A DNA stretch of 64,000 nt from Martinezella tropici (lineage in GTDB: Bacteria > Pseudomonadota > Alphaproteobacteria > Rhizobiales > Rhizobiaceae): positions 120,109 to 184,108 of the forward strand of contig JUHI01000012.1 of assembly GCA_000799755.1 (NCBI GenBank), written 5' to 3'. Positions within the stretch are counted from its first letter, which is position 1; each line of letters begins with the position of its first letter. A program made the translations under genes and the position numbers. Of this stretch, positions 1 through 8,212 are shown one piece after another. The notes under the pieces were generated by a model that was not told where the DNA came from, did no database searches, and saw only the letters and a list, made by a program, of their open reading frames with translations.

Positions 1-309
1 GCGCCGGCGACCTCGAATATTCTCGGCATGAAGCTCTCGACGTTGACGGCGGAAACCCGCAAGAGCTTCGGTATTGCCGACAGCGTCGATGGCGTCGTCA
101 TTACTGAGGTGACGCCCGGTTCGGCCGCCGCTGAAAAGGGGTTGAAGCCCGGCGACGTCGTCGTTGAGGTCGCGCAGGAATTCGTCCAGACTCCCAGCGC
201 CGCGTCGGACAAGGTCGCTTCGCTGAAGCGTGAGGGACGGCGCAATGCACAGATGATGATCGCATCTCCGAATGGTGACTTGCGCTTCATCGCCGTCGCG
301 CTGGAGTAG
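1..309 (+). CDS. C-terminal part of a DegP/HtrA-type periplasmic serine protease (PDZ domain)
   Basis: Partial: the reading frame is open from the first base, so the start and the protease domain lie outside the window; 102 residues remain. They form a PDZ domain, with the internal sequence GVVITEVTPGSAAAEKGL followed by KPGDVVVEV, the usual peptide-binding loop and strand of the second PDZ of DegP/Do proteases. Such proteins degrade or chaperone misfolded envelope proteins in the periplasm. The final residues (FIAVALE) fit the normal C-terminus of this family. The PDZ call is firm; the full-protein identity is inferred from the domain alone. Confidence 0.8.
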   Translation, partial: APATSNILGMKLSTLTAETRKSFGIADSVDGVVITEVTPGSAAAEKGLKPGDVVVEVAQEFVQTPSAASDKVASLKREGRRNAQMMIASPNGDLRFIAVALE

Positions 310-312
310 CGC

Positions 313-891
313 TCAGCTCTCGATGTGTCTTGCCTGCTGCGCCCGCCATTCGGCGGCGCGCAGCCGATAGACCACATGTCGCTTCAGATGCGGATGCGTC
401 TCGGGAATTTGCGGATGATCGAAATCACTGAACGGATGGGGCTGCATTCCGATCTTGCGCATGACTGAGAGCACGCGCCTGTTGTCATGCACGGCGATCG
501 AAAGGATCTCCTTCAGGCTCAAGACTGTGAACGCCTGACGTATCAGGGCTGCGCCGGCTTCCGTTGCGTAGCCGTTTCCCCAATGGCGTGCCGAGAGCCG
601 CCAGCCGATCTCCACGGCATCGCGAGGCAAGTGAGGTTCGAGCTGCACTCTGGACAGCCCCGAGAAGCCGATCGCCTCGCCGCTATGCTTCAAAACCGCG
701 ACCAGAAAATCGAAGCCGGGTTCGGGCGTGATTTTCCCGATCATGGAGAAGATGGCGTCGGCATCTTTGCGGCTGCGGCTGAAGGGAAAGAACTCAAGAA
801 CGGCGGGATCGGAACTCAGCTCGTAGAATAGCTCGCGATCCTCTTCCCGACATGGCCGCAGGATCAGCCGGGATGTTTCGATCGTCGTCAT
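313..891 (-). CDS. GNAT-family N-acetyltransferase (RimJ/RimL type)
   Basis: 192 residues. The N-terminal TSRLILRPCREED and the later EIGWRLSARHWGNGYATEA are typical of the RimJ/RimL-like GNAT group (Acetyltransf_3); the second contains the acetyl-CoA pyrophosphate loop region (WGNGYATEA). ATG at 891 was chosen because the domain begins there; longer in-frame extensions run antiparallel to the neighbour and look non-coding. The ATG overlaps the stop of the upstream paralogue by four bases (ATGA), so the two are translationally coupled. The substrate, a small molecule or a protein N-terminus, cannot be told from sequence. Confidence 0.85.
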   Translation of the reverse strand: MTTIETSRLILRPCREEDRELFYELSSDPAVLEFFPFSRSRKDADAIFSMIGKITPEPGFDFLVAVLKHSGEAIGFSGLSRVQLEPHLPRDAVEIGWRLSARHWGNGYATEAGAALIRQAFTVLSLKEILSIAVHDNRRVLSVMRKIGMQPHPFSDFDHPQIPETHPHLKRHVVYRLRAAEWRAQQARHIES

Positions 892-1451
892 TGCCGGGCG
901 CGCCACTCGGCTGCGGTGAGGCGATAGAGAACATGGCGCTGCAGGTCGGGGTGGGTGTCGGGAACGTTGGGGTGATCGAAATCGCCACCCTCGACGCGGT
1001 GCATGCCGATCCGCTCCATCACCGCGGTCGATCTGACATTGTTGTACACGGCGAAGGAAACGATCTGGTCCAGGCCGAGTTTGCCGAAGCCGTAAGCGAG
1101 AAGCGTGCGCGCGGCCTCGCTGACCAGCCCCTTGCCCCAGTGCCGCGCCACCAGCCGCCAACCGATCTCGACAGTTCCGATCGCGACGAAGGGTTCCAGA
1201 TGATCCGTTCGTACCAGCCCGCAATAGCCGATCGCCTCGCCGCTTTCCTTCAGTTCCAGCACATAGAGGCCGATGCCGGTCTCCGTGATCATCGACTGCA
1301 CACGATCGAAGAAAGCGTCCGCTTCGGCGCGATTGCGGCGAAATGGAAAGAACTCCATGACGGCTTCGTCGGAATTGATCTCGTAAGCCAGGTCGCGATC
1401 CGTTTCGCGCCAGTTGCGGATGATGAGGCGGTCGGTTTCGGTGATGATCAT
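888..1451 (-). CDS. GNAT-family N-acetyltransferase, tandem paralogue
   Basis: 187 residues, and the first gene of a two-gene operon with its paralogue at 313-891. The two proteins share ETDRLIIR/ETSRLILR, EFFPF, EIGWRL.ARHWG and the DFDHP.(I/V)P(D/E)THP.L.RHV.YRL tail, so they arose by tandem duplication and diverged. Acetyl-CoA-dependent transfer to an amine is the family reaction; the acceptor is unknown. The C-terminal tail rich in His and Pro is the usual end of this subgroup. The serB stop lies 33 bases upstream on the same strand, so co-transcription with serB is possible. Confidence 0.85.
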   Translation of the reverse strand: MIITETDRLIIRNWRETDRDLAYEINSDEAVMEFFPFRRNRAEADAFFDRVQSMITETGIGLYVLELKESGEAIGYCGLVRTDHLEPFVAIGTVEIGWRLVARHWGKGLVSEAARTLLAYGFGKLGLDQIVSFAVYNNVRSTAVMERIGMHRVEGGDFDHPNVPDTHPDLQRHVLYRLTAAEWRARQ

Positions 1452-1483
1452 CTGTGGCCTCCGGTATCGGCGCTTTGCGCCGC

Positions 1484-2374
1484 CTACGGTTTGACGAAGT
1501 CCGTCTTGCGATAGCCCTGGATGTAGAGCAGGGCCGTGAGATCGCCGTGGTCGATGCGCATCTTCGCCTGCGCGGAGACAGTCGGCTTGGCGTGGAGCGC
1601 GACGCCGGCGCCGGCGAGCTTCAGCATGCCGAGATCGTTGGCGCCGTCGCCGACGGCCATGGCGTCATCGGTGGAAATACCGAGCGTTTCGGCGATATCG
1701 ATGAGCGCATCCACCTTGGCCTGCATACCGAGGATCGGCTCCTCGACGAGGCCGGTCAGTATGTTGTTCTCTTCCAGCAGGATGTTGGCCCGGTTCTCGT
1801 CGAAGCCGAGGGTCGCACCGATGCGGCTGGTGAATACGGTGAAACCGCCGGAGACGAGGGCGGTATAATAGCCTTTAGCCTTCATGGTCGCGATCAGTTC
1901 GGGGCCGCCCGGCGTCAGCGTAATGTGCTTGGCGATGACATCGTCGACAACGGAGAGCGGCAACCCCTTCAAGAGAGCCACGCGCTCGCGCAGGGCCGGC
2001 TCGAAGGCAATCTCGCCGTTCATGGCGCGGGCGGTGATGTCGGCGACCTTCTCCTTGAGGCCGACTTCGGCGGCGAGTTCGTCGATGCATTCCTGGCCGA
2101 TCATGGTGGAGTCCATATCGGCAATCAGCAGCTTTTTGCGGCGGGTTTCCGTTTCCTGGACGATGAGATCGATCGGCGCGCTGCCGATTGCCGCCAGAAT
2201 ATCGGCTTCCGCGGCCCGCAGATCCGTATCGTCGCGCAGCGCGATATCGCAGGCAACGCCGTCGGCCAGCCAGTAGAGCCCGGACGCCTTGACGGTATCT
2301 GCCGCCTTTTCTGCGATGGCCGGAACAAGAACGGGGTTTGACGGATTGGCAATAAGCGTGGCAACGAAGGCCAT
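1484..2374 (-). CDS. serB: Phosphoserine phosphatase SerB
   Basis: 296 residues. It hydrolyses O-phosphoserine to serine, the last step of the phosphorylated serine pathway, in the cytosol. HAD-superfamily motifs are all present: motif I DMDST at residues 86-90 (Asp86 nucleophile, Asp88 acid/base), SGGF near 175-178 (motif II), and GDGAND at 242-247 (motif IV, Mg2+ binding). The first ~80 residues form an ACT-like N-terminal region, as in alphaproteobacterial SerB. ATG at 2374 was chosen because homologues of this length start MAFVATLI. It is divergent from miaA with only 13 bases between the two start codons, so each promoter must lie inside the other gene. Confidence 0.95.
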   Translation of the reverse strand: MAFVATLIANPSNPVLVPAIAEKAADTVKASGLYWLADGVACDIALRDDTDLRAAEADILAAIGSAPIDLIVQETETRRKKLLIADMDSTMIGQECIDELAAEVGLKEKVADITARAMNGEIAFEPALRERVALLKGLPLSVVDDVIAKHITLTPGGPELIATMKAKGYYTALVSGGFTVFTSRIGATLGFDENRANILLEENNILTGLVEEPILGMQAKVDALIDIAETLGISTDDAMAVGDGANDLGMLKLAGAGVALHAKPTVSAQAKMRIDHGDLTALLYIQGYRKTDFVKP

Positions 2375-2387
2375 GAGCAGAAACCCT

Positions 2388-3269
2388 ATGAGCAATATCG
2401 ACGCGATCCTGATAACCGGGCCGACCGCCAGCGGCAAGTCCGCGCTGGCAGTAGAATTGGCCCGTTTGCATGATGGCGTCGTCATCAATGCCGACAGTAT
2501 GCAGGTCTATGACACCCTGCGCGTGCTGACCGCACGGCCCGACGAGGCCGATATGGGCGGCGTTCCGCATCATCTTTACGGTCATGTGCCGGCAGGCCAG
2601 GTCTATTCCACCGGTATCTGGCTGCGCGAGGCCAGCACCCTGGTCGAAAGTCTGCGCGGCGAGGGCAGAATGCCTGTCTTCGTTGGCGGTACGGGCCTCT
2701 ATTTCAAGGCGTTGACCGGCGGCCTTTCCGACATGCCGGAGATTCCGCCAGATATCCGCGATCGGCTTCGCGGTCGATTGCTGGCGGAGGGAGCGGAAGC
2801 GCTACATGGCGAGCTTATGGAGCGTGACAATGCCGTTGCCGAAACGCTGAAGTCTCAGGATGGACAGCGTATCGTTCGAGCCCTGGAGGTGATCGAAGCG
2901 ACAGGCCAATCCATAGCCTCCTTTCAGGGGAAGACCGGGCCTGTTGTCATCGATCCCGATCGTGCGCGAAAGATCGTGGTTCTGCCCGAGCGCACCGTGC
3001 TGCACGAACGTATCAACAGCCGTTTCGAGACGATGCTGGCAATGGGCGCCGAAGATGAAGTGCGGGCTCTGCTGGCGCTGGATCTGCCCTCGGAAATGCC
3101 TGTGATGAAAGCGATCGGTGTCGCGCAGATCGCCGCGATGCTGACGGGGGAGATGACGCGCGCCGAGGTTATCGAAACCGGTTCGGCGGCGACGCGGCAA
3201 TATGCCAAGCGGCAGATGACCTGGTTCCGCAATCAGATGGATGAGAGCTGGGAGCGTTTGAGCCCGTAG
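2388..3269 (+). CDS. miaA: tRNA dimethylallyltransferase MiaA
   Basis: 293 residues. It transfers a dimethylallyl group to N6 of A37 in tRNAs reading UNN codons. The P-loop GPTASGKS is at residues 11-18, followed by NADSMQVY (substrate-binding Asp) and FVGGTGLYFKAL; the C-terminal RQYAKRQMTWFRNQ contains the family's tRNA-contacting helix. Length matches the family. Two in-frame ATGs compete: 2373 adds five residues and would overlap the serB start, while 2388 leaves 13 bases between the divergent starts; 2388 is preferred but not proven. The gene ends 9 bases before the stop of the convergent ATPase gene. Confidence 0.95.
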   Translation: MSNIDAILITGPTASGKSALAVELARLHDGVVINADSMQVYDTLRVLTARPDEADMGGVPHHLYGHVPAGQVYSTGIWLREASTLVESLRGEGRMPVFVGGTGLYFKALTGGLSDMPEIPPDIRDRLRGRLLAEGAEALHGELMERDNAVAETLKSQDGQRIVRALEVIEATGQSIASFQGKTGPVVIDPDRARKIVVLPERTVLHERINSRFETMLAMGAEDEVRALLALDLPSEMPVMKAIGVAQIAAMLTGEMTRAEVIETGSAATRQYAKRQMTWFRNQMDESWERLSP

Positions 3270-3278
3270 GTTCGGGCA

Positions 3279-5357
3279 TCACTCCTTGTCGTAGAGACTG
3301 CTCAGGGGCTTTTTCAGAATGCTGTCTCGCAAGGACAGGCCGGATTCCCGCCGCAGGGTGGGAGCTGGTTCTCGCGTCGGCATCGGGCGTGCGCCTCCAT
3401 CGTCGCTACGGAATTCGCGGCGCAATTCCGCAAGCCTGCCGTCGATCGATGTTGGCGGAACCGCTGTAGGTTGCGGCGTGGCGGTGCGCGGCAGCATGTC
3501 GGGACGATAGGGCTCTATCGATGGCGTATCCGATCCCGCTTGGGGCTGGATCGGCACTTCGTCGAGGTCATCGCCGATGTCGGTCATGGGCACGGTATTA
3601 TAATTCGACTGCAGAGCGCTGATATCAGGAGCCGAAATCGACCGCATGCGGCCGATGATCGTGCGCAGATCGACCGTGTCCGGCGAGTCGTCGCTGACTT
3701 TTGCCGCGCTACCGCTGGCTTTCGGCAGCAAATGCCGTTCAACCTGAGAAAAGCGCATGCGCATCGGGACAGCGATGGCCTCGCCGAAGGCGATGGCTTC
3801 GCCGTTACCGATCGATGACAGGAAGCTCGTTGTCGAGATCGAGGAGTTCGGGATGGCCGAACGGATGATTTCCTGGTCGCGATCATTGGCGAGACGCATG
3901 GCAAAGAGCGTCGAGCACTGCGAGAGGATGGTCTGATCGAGTTCGCCGGGCCGCTGCGTGATGATGCCGAGGGATACGCCGTATTTGCGGCCTTCCTTGG
4001 CGATACGGGCGATGGCCTGCCGCGTCGGGAAGAAGCCGAGAGTCGGGTCGGCGGGAATATAACGGTGCGCTTCCTCGCAGACGACGAGCATATGGATCGC
4101 ACCGTCGCTCCAGAGCGCCAGTTCGAAGGCCATTCGGCAAAGCACAGAGGCGACGGAATTGATGACTTCCGAGGGAATGCCGGCGAGCTGGAAGGTGCAG
4201 ATCGGCTTGCCATCGCCCGGAATGCGGAAGATCTTGGCGATGGTCTCCATGATCGTGTCGGTGATCGTATTGTTGGAGAACATGAAGTGATAACGGGGAT
4301 CGTTGATCGCCGAGGTGATGCGCATCTTCAGCGAACGCAGATGCGGCTTCTCCTGTCGGCCTTCGAGGCGGCCGATGCGCTCGTCGATCAGGGCAAGCAG
4401 ATCGGCCATGCGGTACGGGACCGGCGTATCAGCCGTAACGGAGGATTTTTCCGTTTGACGGCGCATGAAGGTTGAATCGGTGCCGCGGAAGGCGCGTCTC
4501 GCTTCGGGAATGAGATCGCGCAACGCATCGAGCTCTTCCGGCACCGCGGGGCGGCCGCGAAAGACGACTTCGCTGAATTCGTCCAGTCGCATCAACCAGA
4601 AAGGCAGATCGAGCGTATCGGTGTCGATGACGACGGCGTGCTTCGGAAAGGCAGCCGCGAACTCGTTGTGTGGATCGAGGATCAGCACGCGCAATTTCGG
4701 ATCAGCGCTGATCGCCTTGTGCAGCAGCAGCGAGACGGCGGTCGACTTGCCGACGCCTGTCGAGCCGACGACGGCGAAATGCTTCGACAACATCGAGGGA
4801 ATATGAATAGCGGCGTCGATGCTTTCGTCCTGCGTCAGCTTGCCGATGACGCAGCTGCTGCCTTTGCCGGCATCGAAGATGCGCATGAGGTCGGCCGCGC
4901 GGATGCGATGCGCGATGGCGCCGAGATAGGGATAGGCCGATATGCCGCTCGAAAACTCCTCGCGGCCATCCGGCTCGACGCGAACTTCGCCCAGCAATTC
5001 GACTTCGATGCGAAAGAGATTGTCCTGGCCTTCGCCCCAGCCGACGCTTTGGGTGTTCATCGCATAGACGAGGGCGGCCACGCGGTTCGATCCGACGCTG
5101 ATGGAAATCAGCCTGCCGACCGACCAGAGCTCGGTCAGATCCGTGCCGCCGGCTTCCGCGACGGCGGCGATCGTCGCTCGCGAGCCGTTGCACGCGACGA
5201 CGCGGCCGAGGAAGCGATTTCCCGGCTTCAGTCTGTCGCGACGATCAAAATCTCCAGCTTTGCCGGACGTCTGCAGATCATTATTCAGCAAACAGCTACC
5301 CCAACCATTAGAGGTCGGAGCATAGAGATGCTGGCTTAACAAAACCCTGTCTGGCAC
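3279..5357 (-). CDS. HerA-like DUF87 ATPase
   Basis: Up to 692 residues. Walker A GSTGVGKST is at 198-206 and Walker B MLVVCEEAH at 423-431, followed by the arginine-rich RIAKEGRKYGVSLGIITQRP segment typical of HerA/FtsK-like hexameric ATPases (DUF87). An N-terminal HAS-barrel-like region precedes it and a Pro-rich, probably disordered tail (600-692) follows. Archaeal HerA works with the nuclease NurA in end resection; no nuclease partner is seen here, so the role is inferred only as DNA or protein translocation. The start is uncertain: the codon at 5357 is GTG and the first ~30 residues lack recognisable family character; an internal TTG near residue 23 is an alternative. Confidence 0.85.
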   Translation of the reverse strand: MPDRVLLSQHLYAPTSNGWGSCLLNNDLQTSGKAGDFDRRDRLKPGNRFLGRVVACNGSRATIAAVAEAGGTDLTELWSVGRLISISVGSNRVAALVYAMNTQSVGWGEGQDNLFRIEVELLGEVRVEPDGREEFSSGISAYPYLGAIAHRIRAADLMRIFDAGKGSSCVIGKLTQDESIDAAIHIPSMLSKHFAVVGSTGVGKSTAVSLLLHKAISADPKLRVLILDPHNEFAAAFPKHAVVIDTDTLDLPFWLMRLDEFSEVVFRGRPAVPEELDALRDLIPEARRAFRGTDSTFMRRQTEKSSVTADTPVPYRMADLLALIDERIGRLEGRQEKPHLRSLKMRITSAINDPRYHFMFSNNTITDTIMETIAKIFRIPGDGKPICTFQLAGIPSEVINSVASVLCRMAFELALWSDGAIHMLVVCEEAHRYIPADPTLGFFPTRQAIARIAKEGRKYGVSLGIITQRPGELDQTILSQCSTLFAMRLANDRDQEIIRSAIPNSSISTTSFLSSIGNGEAIAFGEAIAVPMRMRFSQVERHLLPKASGSAAKVSDDSPDTVDLRTIIGRMRSISAPDISALQSNYNTVPMTDIGDDLDEVPIQPQAGSDTPSIEPYRPDMLPRTATPQPTAVPPTSIDGRLAELRREFRSDDGGARPMPTREPAPTLRRESGLSLRDSILKKPLSSLYDKE

Positions 5358-5410
5358 CCATGCTTTTTATAGGGTTATAGTAGGGTCGCGATTTTTTATT
5401 GCTTCACGCG

Positions 5411-5439
5411 TTGACGCTTCGAAATTTTCTGTCTATCAC
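5411..5439 (+). promoter_or_regulatory. Candidate promoter of the ilv leader transcript
   Basis: TTGACG at 5411-5416 and TATCAC at 5434-5439 are separated by 17 bases, a sigma70-like arrangement. Transcription would begin near 5445-5447, directly before the ATG of the leader peptide at 5448. This would make the leader mRNA essentially leaderless, which fits the absence of any Shine-Dalgarno sequence before that ATG. Confidence 0.5.
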
Positions 5440-5447
5440 TTCGCCCC

Positions 5448-5504
5448 ATGAAAAACTCGATCGTTCTTATCGTGGTGGGAAGGCGCATGGGCAGGATGGT
5501 GTAA
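5448..5504 (+). CDS. ilv leader peptide (attenuator), 18 residues
   Basis: The ORF reads MKNSIVLIVVGRRMGRMV and then TAA. Residues 5-10 are Ile-Val-Leu-Ile-Val-Val: six consecutive codons for exactly the three amino acids whose pathway the downstream operon serves. The stop codon lies in the loop of an inner hairpin (GGATGG 5494-5499, CCATCC 5505-5510), and the end of the ORF overlaps the left arm of a larger stem (5483-5491). This is the architecture of a ribosome-mediated attenuator: stalling at the regulatory codons under branched-chain amino acid shortage would free downstream segments. No ribosome-binding site is visible; a transcription start next to the ATG is predicted. Confidence 0.8.
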   Translation: MKNSIVLIVVGRRMGRMV

Positions 5505-5562
5505 CCATCCGGCGATAGCCACCCATGCGCTAGATGACAGGCTCCCTAAGGGGCCTTTTTTT
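5483..5562 (+). terminator. ilv attenuator: alternative stems and Rho-independent terminator
   Basis: Stem one is formed by GCGCATGGG (5483-5491) and CCCATGCGC (5522-5530), a perfect 9-bp pair enclosing a second hairpin (5494-5510). The terminator follows: arm GGCTCC 5540-5545, loop CTAA, arm GGGGCC 5550-5555, then seven T residues at 5556-5562. It lies 58 bases before the ilvB start. Together with the leader peptide this supports regulation of ilvB-ilvN by charged Ile/Val/Leu tRNA. The exact antiterminator pairing was not resolved by eye. Confidence 0.75.
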
Positions 5563-5620
5563 ATGCCCGAAATCGAGATTTCATCTTTCCAAACCTCCAG
5601 CAGACAAGCGGAACAAACGT

Positions 5621-7414
5621 ATGACCGGCACAGATAATCAGGCGAGCGGCAATCGAATGACAGGCGCGGAGATCGTGTTGCAGGCGCTCAGGGACAATGG
5701 CGTCGAACACATCTTCGGTTATCCGGGCGGCGCTGTGCTTCCGATCTATGACGAGATCTTCCAGCAGGAGGATATCCAGCACATTCTCGTCCGCCACGAG
5801 CAGGGCGCCGGCCACGCGGCCGAAGGCTATGCCCGCTCCACCGGCAAGGTCGGCGTCATGCTGGTTACCTCCGGTCCGGGCGCGACCAATGCGGTCACGC
5901 CGCTGCAGGATGCGTTGATGGATTCGATCCCGCTTGTTTGTCTCAGCGGCCAGGTTCCGACCACGCTGATCGGTTCCGACGCCTTCCAGGAATGCGACAC
6001 CGTCGGCATTACGCGGCCCTGCACCAAACACAACTGGCTGGTCAAGGATGTCAACGAGTTGGCGGCCGTCATTCATGAGGCCTTCCGCATCGCGCAGACG
6101 GGCCGTCCCGGTCCCGTCGTCGTCGATATCCCGAAGGACATCCAGTTTGCGACCGGCACCTATACGCCGCCGGAAGCGCATCATGTCCAGAAGAGCTACC
6201 AGCCGAAGATCCAGGGCGATCTCAACAAGATCACCCAGGCGATCGAGCTGATGAAGAATGCCCGACGCCCGGTCATCTATTCCGGCGGCGGCGTCGTCAA
6301 TTCCGGTCCGGAAGCCTGCAAGCTGCTGCGCGAGCTGGTCGAGCTGACCGACTTCCCGATCACCTCGACACTGATGGGTCTCGGCGCCTATCCGGCATCC
6401 GGCAAGAACTGGCTCGGCATGCTCGGCATGCATGGTTCCTACGAAGCCAACATGGCGATGCATGATTGCGACGTCATGGTCTGCATCGGCGCGCGTTTCG
6501 ACGACCGTATTACGGGCCGCCTGAACGCCTTCTCGCCGAATTCGAAGAAGATCCATATCGATATCGATCCGTCCTCGATCAACAAGAACGTCCGCGTCGA
6601 TGTCGGCATTCTCGGCGATGTCGGCAATGTTCTGGAAGACATGGTTCGCCTGTGGCGCGCGCTGCCGCAGAAGCCTGCTGCGGAGCGTCTGGGCGACTGG
6701 TGGGCGGATGTCACGCGTTGGCGTGCACGCAATTCCTTCGCCTACAAGCCGAGCGACGACGTCATCATGCCGCAATACGCGATCCAGCGTCTTTATGAGC
6801 TGACGAAGCATCGCGATACCTACATCACGACCGAAGTCGGTCAGCATCAGATGTGGGCGGCGCAGTTCTACGGCTTCGAACAGCCGAACCGCTGGATGAC
6901 CTCTGGTGGCCTCGGCACCATGGGCTACGGTCTGCCGGCGGCGCTCGGCGTGCAGATCGCGCATCCGGAAAGCCTGGTCATCGACATCGCCGGCGACGCT
7001 TCGATCCAGATGTGCATTCAGGAAATGTCGGCTGCGATCCAGCACAATGCGCCGATCAAGATCTTTATCCTCAACAACCAATACATGGGCATGGTTCGCC
7101 AGTGGCAGCAGCTGCTGCATGGCAACCGCCTGTCCAATTCCTACACGGAAGCGATGCCTGATTTCGTCAAGCTGGCGGAAGCCTATGGCGCCGTCGGCCT
7201 GCGCTGCGAAAAGCCCGGCGATCTCGATGCAATGATCCAGGAGATGATCGATGTCGACAAGCCGGTCATCTTCGATTGCCGCGTCGCCAATCTCGCCAAC
7301 TGCTTCCCGATGATCCCCTCGGGCAAGGCGCACAACGAAATGCTGCTGCCTGATGAAGCGACTGACGAGGCCGTCGCCAACGCGATCGACGCCAAGGGTC
7401 GCCAGCTGGTTTGA
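5621..7414 (+). CDS. ilvB: Acetolactate synthase (acetohydroxyacid synthase) large subunit
   Basis: 597 residues, the usual length for the catalytic subunit (called ilvB or ilvI in rhizobia). A TPP-, FAD- and Mg2+-dependent enzyme, it condenses two pyruvates, or pyruvate and 2-oxobutyrate, in the first common step of Val/Leu/Ile synthesis. The activating glutamate is Glu60 in LVRHEQGAGH; the TPP/Mg2+ motif begins GDASIQM near residue 457 and ends ILNNQYMGMVRQWQ. ATG at 5621 was chosen because family members begin just before MTGAEIVLQAL; an extension to 5534 would read through the attenuator terminator. It precedes ilvN by 85 bases, and expression is probably set by the upstream attenuator. 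Confidence 0.96.
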   Translation: MTGTDNQASGNRMTGAEIVLQALRDNGVEHIFGYPGGAVLPIYDEIFQQEDIQHILVRHEQGAGHAAEGYARSTGKVGVMLVTSGPGATNAVTPLQDALMDSIPLVCLSGQVPTTLIGSDAFQECDTVGITRPCTKHNWLVKDVNELAAVIHEAFRIAQTGRPGPVVVDIPKDIQFATGTYTPPEAHHVQKSYQPKIQGDLNKITQAIELMKNARRPVIYSGGGVVNSGPEACKLLRELVELTDFPITSTLMGLGAYPASGKNWLGMLGMHGSYEANMAMHDCDVMVCIGARFDDRITGRLNAFSPNSKKIHIDIDPSSINKNVRVDVGILGDVGNVLEDMVRLWRALPQKPAAERLGDWWADVTRWRARNSFAYKPSDDVIMPQYAIQRLYELTKHRDTYITTEVGQHQMWAAQFYGFEQPNRWMTSGGLGTMGYGLPAALGVQIAHPESLVIDIAGDASIQMCIQEMSAAIQHNAPIKIFILNNQYMGMVRQWQQLLHGNRLSNSYTEAMPDFVKLAEAYGAVGLRCEKPGDLDAMIQEMIDVDKPVIFDCRVANLANCFPMIPSGKAHNEMLLPDEATDEAVANAIDAKGRQLV

Positions 7415-7499
7415 TCGATAGCCGGGGCGAGGCGGAAGCTGCGCCCCGGCCGGTCTCGCTGGCATATCGAACAAGAACCGAGGAAACGGAACAAGGATA

Positions 7500-8072
7500 A
7501 TGAACGCACACCTTCAACCCACGGGCTCAGCTTATTTCATTTCGCCCGAAACCGCGGCGGCGGAAAGCCATACGCTTTCGGTGCTCGTCGACAACGAGCC
7601 CGGCGTTCTCGCCCGCGTCATCGGCCTCTTCTCCGGCCGGGGCTACAACATCGAAAGCCTCACGGTTTCGGAGACGGAGCATCAGGCGCATCTGTCGCGC
7701 ATCACCGTCGTCACGCGCGGCACGCCGCAGGTGCTGGAGCAGATCAAGGCGCAGCTTGAGCGCATCGTGCCCGTTCACCGCGTCGTCGATCTGACGGTGC
7801 GCGCCCGCGAACTCGGTCAGGAACGACCGATCGAGCGCGAAGTGGCGCTGCTGAAGGTGACTGGAAGCGGCGAGACACGCGCCGAAACGCTGCGTCTGGC
7901 TGACGCCTTCCACGCCAAGGTGGTGGATGCAACCGTCGAGCACTTCATTCTCGAGATCACCGGCAAGTCGTCGAAGATCGACCAGTTCATCGCCATCATC
8001 AAGCCGCTCGGCCTCATCGAAGTCTGCCGCACCGGCATCGCCGCGATGAACCGCGGCTCGCAGGGAATGTAA
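7500..8072 (+). CDS. ilvN: Acetolactate synthase small (regulatory) subunit
   Basis: 190 residues (also named ilvH). The N-terminal ACT domain (about residues 23-95) contains VLVDNEPGVLARVIGLFSGR and YNIESLTV, the valine-binding surface used for feedback inhibition. The C-terminal domain (about 100-180) contains AFHAKVVD and the ILEITGKSSKID segment that contacts and activates the large subunit. It lies 85 bases after ilvB, so the two form an operon under the leader attenuator. A palindromic element follows at 8121-8160. Confidence 0.95.
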   Translation: MNAHLQPTGSAYFISPETAAAESHTLSVLVDNEPGVLARVIGLFSGRGYNIESLTVSETEHQAHLSRITVVTRGTPQVLEQIKAQLERIVPVHRVVDLTVRARELGQERPIEREVALLKVTGSGETRAETLRLADAFHAKVVDATVEHFILEITGKSSKIDQFIAIIKPLGLIEVCRTGIAAMNRGSQGM

Positions 8073-8120
8073 GAGCCTGCGGCGTTGACCGGTTCGCCGT
8101 TTGGAATTGTATGAAAAATC

Positions 8121-8160
8121 AGAGCGGTTCAGTGCTTTCGCGAAACGCTGAACCGCTCTA
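8121..8160. repeat. Rhizobial intergenic palindrome, possible terminator
   Basis: AGAGCGGTTCAG at the left and CTGAACCGCTCT at the right form 12-bp perfect arms around a TTTCG/CGAAA-containing centre. This is the short GAGCGGTTCAG-type palindrome seen often between rhizobial genes. It sits 49 bases after ilvN and could end the operon transcript, but there is no long T-run. Confidence 0.6.
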
Positions 8161-8212
8161 TCTTTACGGCGCTTGGCCTTGGCCGATGTTTCATTTGTAG
8201 CGGGGGAAGAAG

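Noticed and set aside
1454..2341. Long plus-strand ORF opposite serB (295 codons)
   Set aside because: A shadow of serB: GC-rich third-position bias keeps the antisense frame open, and the translation has no family features.
5561..7474. 637-codon ORF antisense to ilvB
   Set aside because: Length comes only from the codon bias of ilvB on the other strand; composition is Arg/Asp-rich with no domain.
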